Assembly: GCF_016427565.1 (NCBI RefSeq)
Contig: NZ_JAELXT010000022.1
Span: forward strand, 19,733 to 83,732
Direction: 5' to 3'
Source of the DNA: Microvirga splendida
Lineage (GTDB): Bacteria; Pseudomonadota; Alphaproteobacteria; Rhizobiales; Beijerinckiaceae
Length of the DNA: 64,000 nucleotides
The notes below the pieces were generated by a model. The model saw nothing but the letters and a program-made list of their open reading frames with translations, did no database searches and was not told where the DNA came from. Every line of letters begins with the position of its first letter. The first letter of the stretch is position 1. The position numbers and the translations under genes are program-made. Below, piece after piece: positions 63,879-64,000 of the stretch.

Positions 63879-64000
63879 AGCGAGCCTGGAGCATTTTTCG
63901 GCGAATTGGGCCAAATTTGCCATCTAGAGCATCGGACTGAAAGACAGATTCAAGAGGTTTCAGCCTGGGCTGGAGTGTGATTCTCTTCTGAGAACAGGAG
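63879..64000. other. Right edge, no gene seen
   Basis: 122 bases without a reading frame of note. A dispersed motif of the CTAGAGCATCGGACTGAAA type is at about 63924-63943. Confidence 0.5.

Overview
This is a gene-dense, high-GC chromosomal window from an alphaproteobacterium of the Hyphomicrobiales (Rhizobiales). Methylobacteriaceae such as Microvirga is the best guess. That placement is inferred from several things together: a heme oxygenase/bacteriophytochrome pair, HWE-type histidine kinases, an Omp19-like lipoprotein, an F1-only atpHAGDC operon, a short PutA with a divergent Lrp regulator, and cobS/cobT next to a J-domain gene and bolA. No rRNA, CRISPR array, intact insertion sequence or prophage was seen. 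One tRNA (Ala, anticodon CGC) is present.

Layout. 1-6.3 kb: a light-signalling cluster with the end of a biliverdin-forming heme oxygenase, a bacteriophytochrome kinase, a CheY-like regulator, a receiver/HisKA_2 hybrid and a membrane HWE kinase, joined by overlaps or very short gaps. 6.4-12 kb: an amidase, then an accessory stretch of small membrane, PRC-barrel and unknown proteins. This stretch includes a candidate stress-sigma promoter that faces no gene, and it ends at the tRNA. 12.2-15.5 kb: yggT, a DUF167 gene, folD, a secreted lectin-like protein and a LysR regulator. 15.6-32.6 kb: a large TCA-cycle block, sdhCDAB, then an Omp19-like lipoprotein, zapE and a TetR regulator, then mdh-sucC-sucD-odhA-odhB-lpd and tdk. 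Two small genes of foreign appearance interrupt this block, one between sdhA and sdhB and one between odhB and lpd.

32.6-42.8 kb: xerC and priA (divergent), a secreted unknown protein, a histidine phosphatase, atpHAGDC and a 2'-5' RNA ligase-like gene. 43-46.7 kb: putA and its divergent Lrp-type regulator. 46.7-50.8 kb: a TerC-family membrane protein and a NitT/TauT-type ABC importer. 50.8-55.5 kb: a His-rich CobW GTPase gene overlapping a DMT transporter gene, a D,D-carboxypeptidase and a second DMT transporter. 55.5-64 kb: a redoxin-like/2-oxoglutarate oxygenase fusion, a LOG-family hydrolase, an SCP2-type thiolase, bolA, a J-domain protein, cobS, cobT and a Tat-exported phytase-like esterase.

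Most of the window is ordinary core metabolism: respiration from succinate dehydrogenase through the 2-oxoglutarate dehydrogenase complex to ATP synthase, plus proline catabolism and cobalt insertion for B12. The less ordinary signals are the multi-kinase photoreceptor cluster, the orphan stress-type promoter with a downstream hairpin near 9.8 kb, operator-like dyads before sdhC and mdh, small genes inserted in TCA operons, the redoxin/oxygenase fusion, and several families of palindromic repeats, some of them inside operons. I found no clear candidate for a wholly new multi-gene system.
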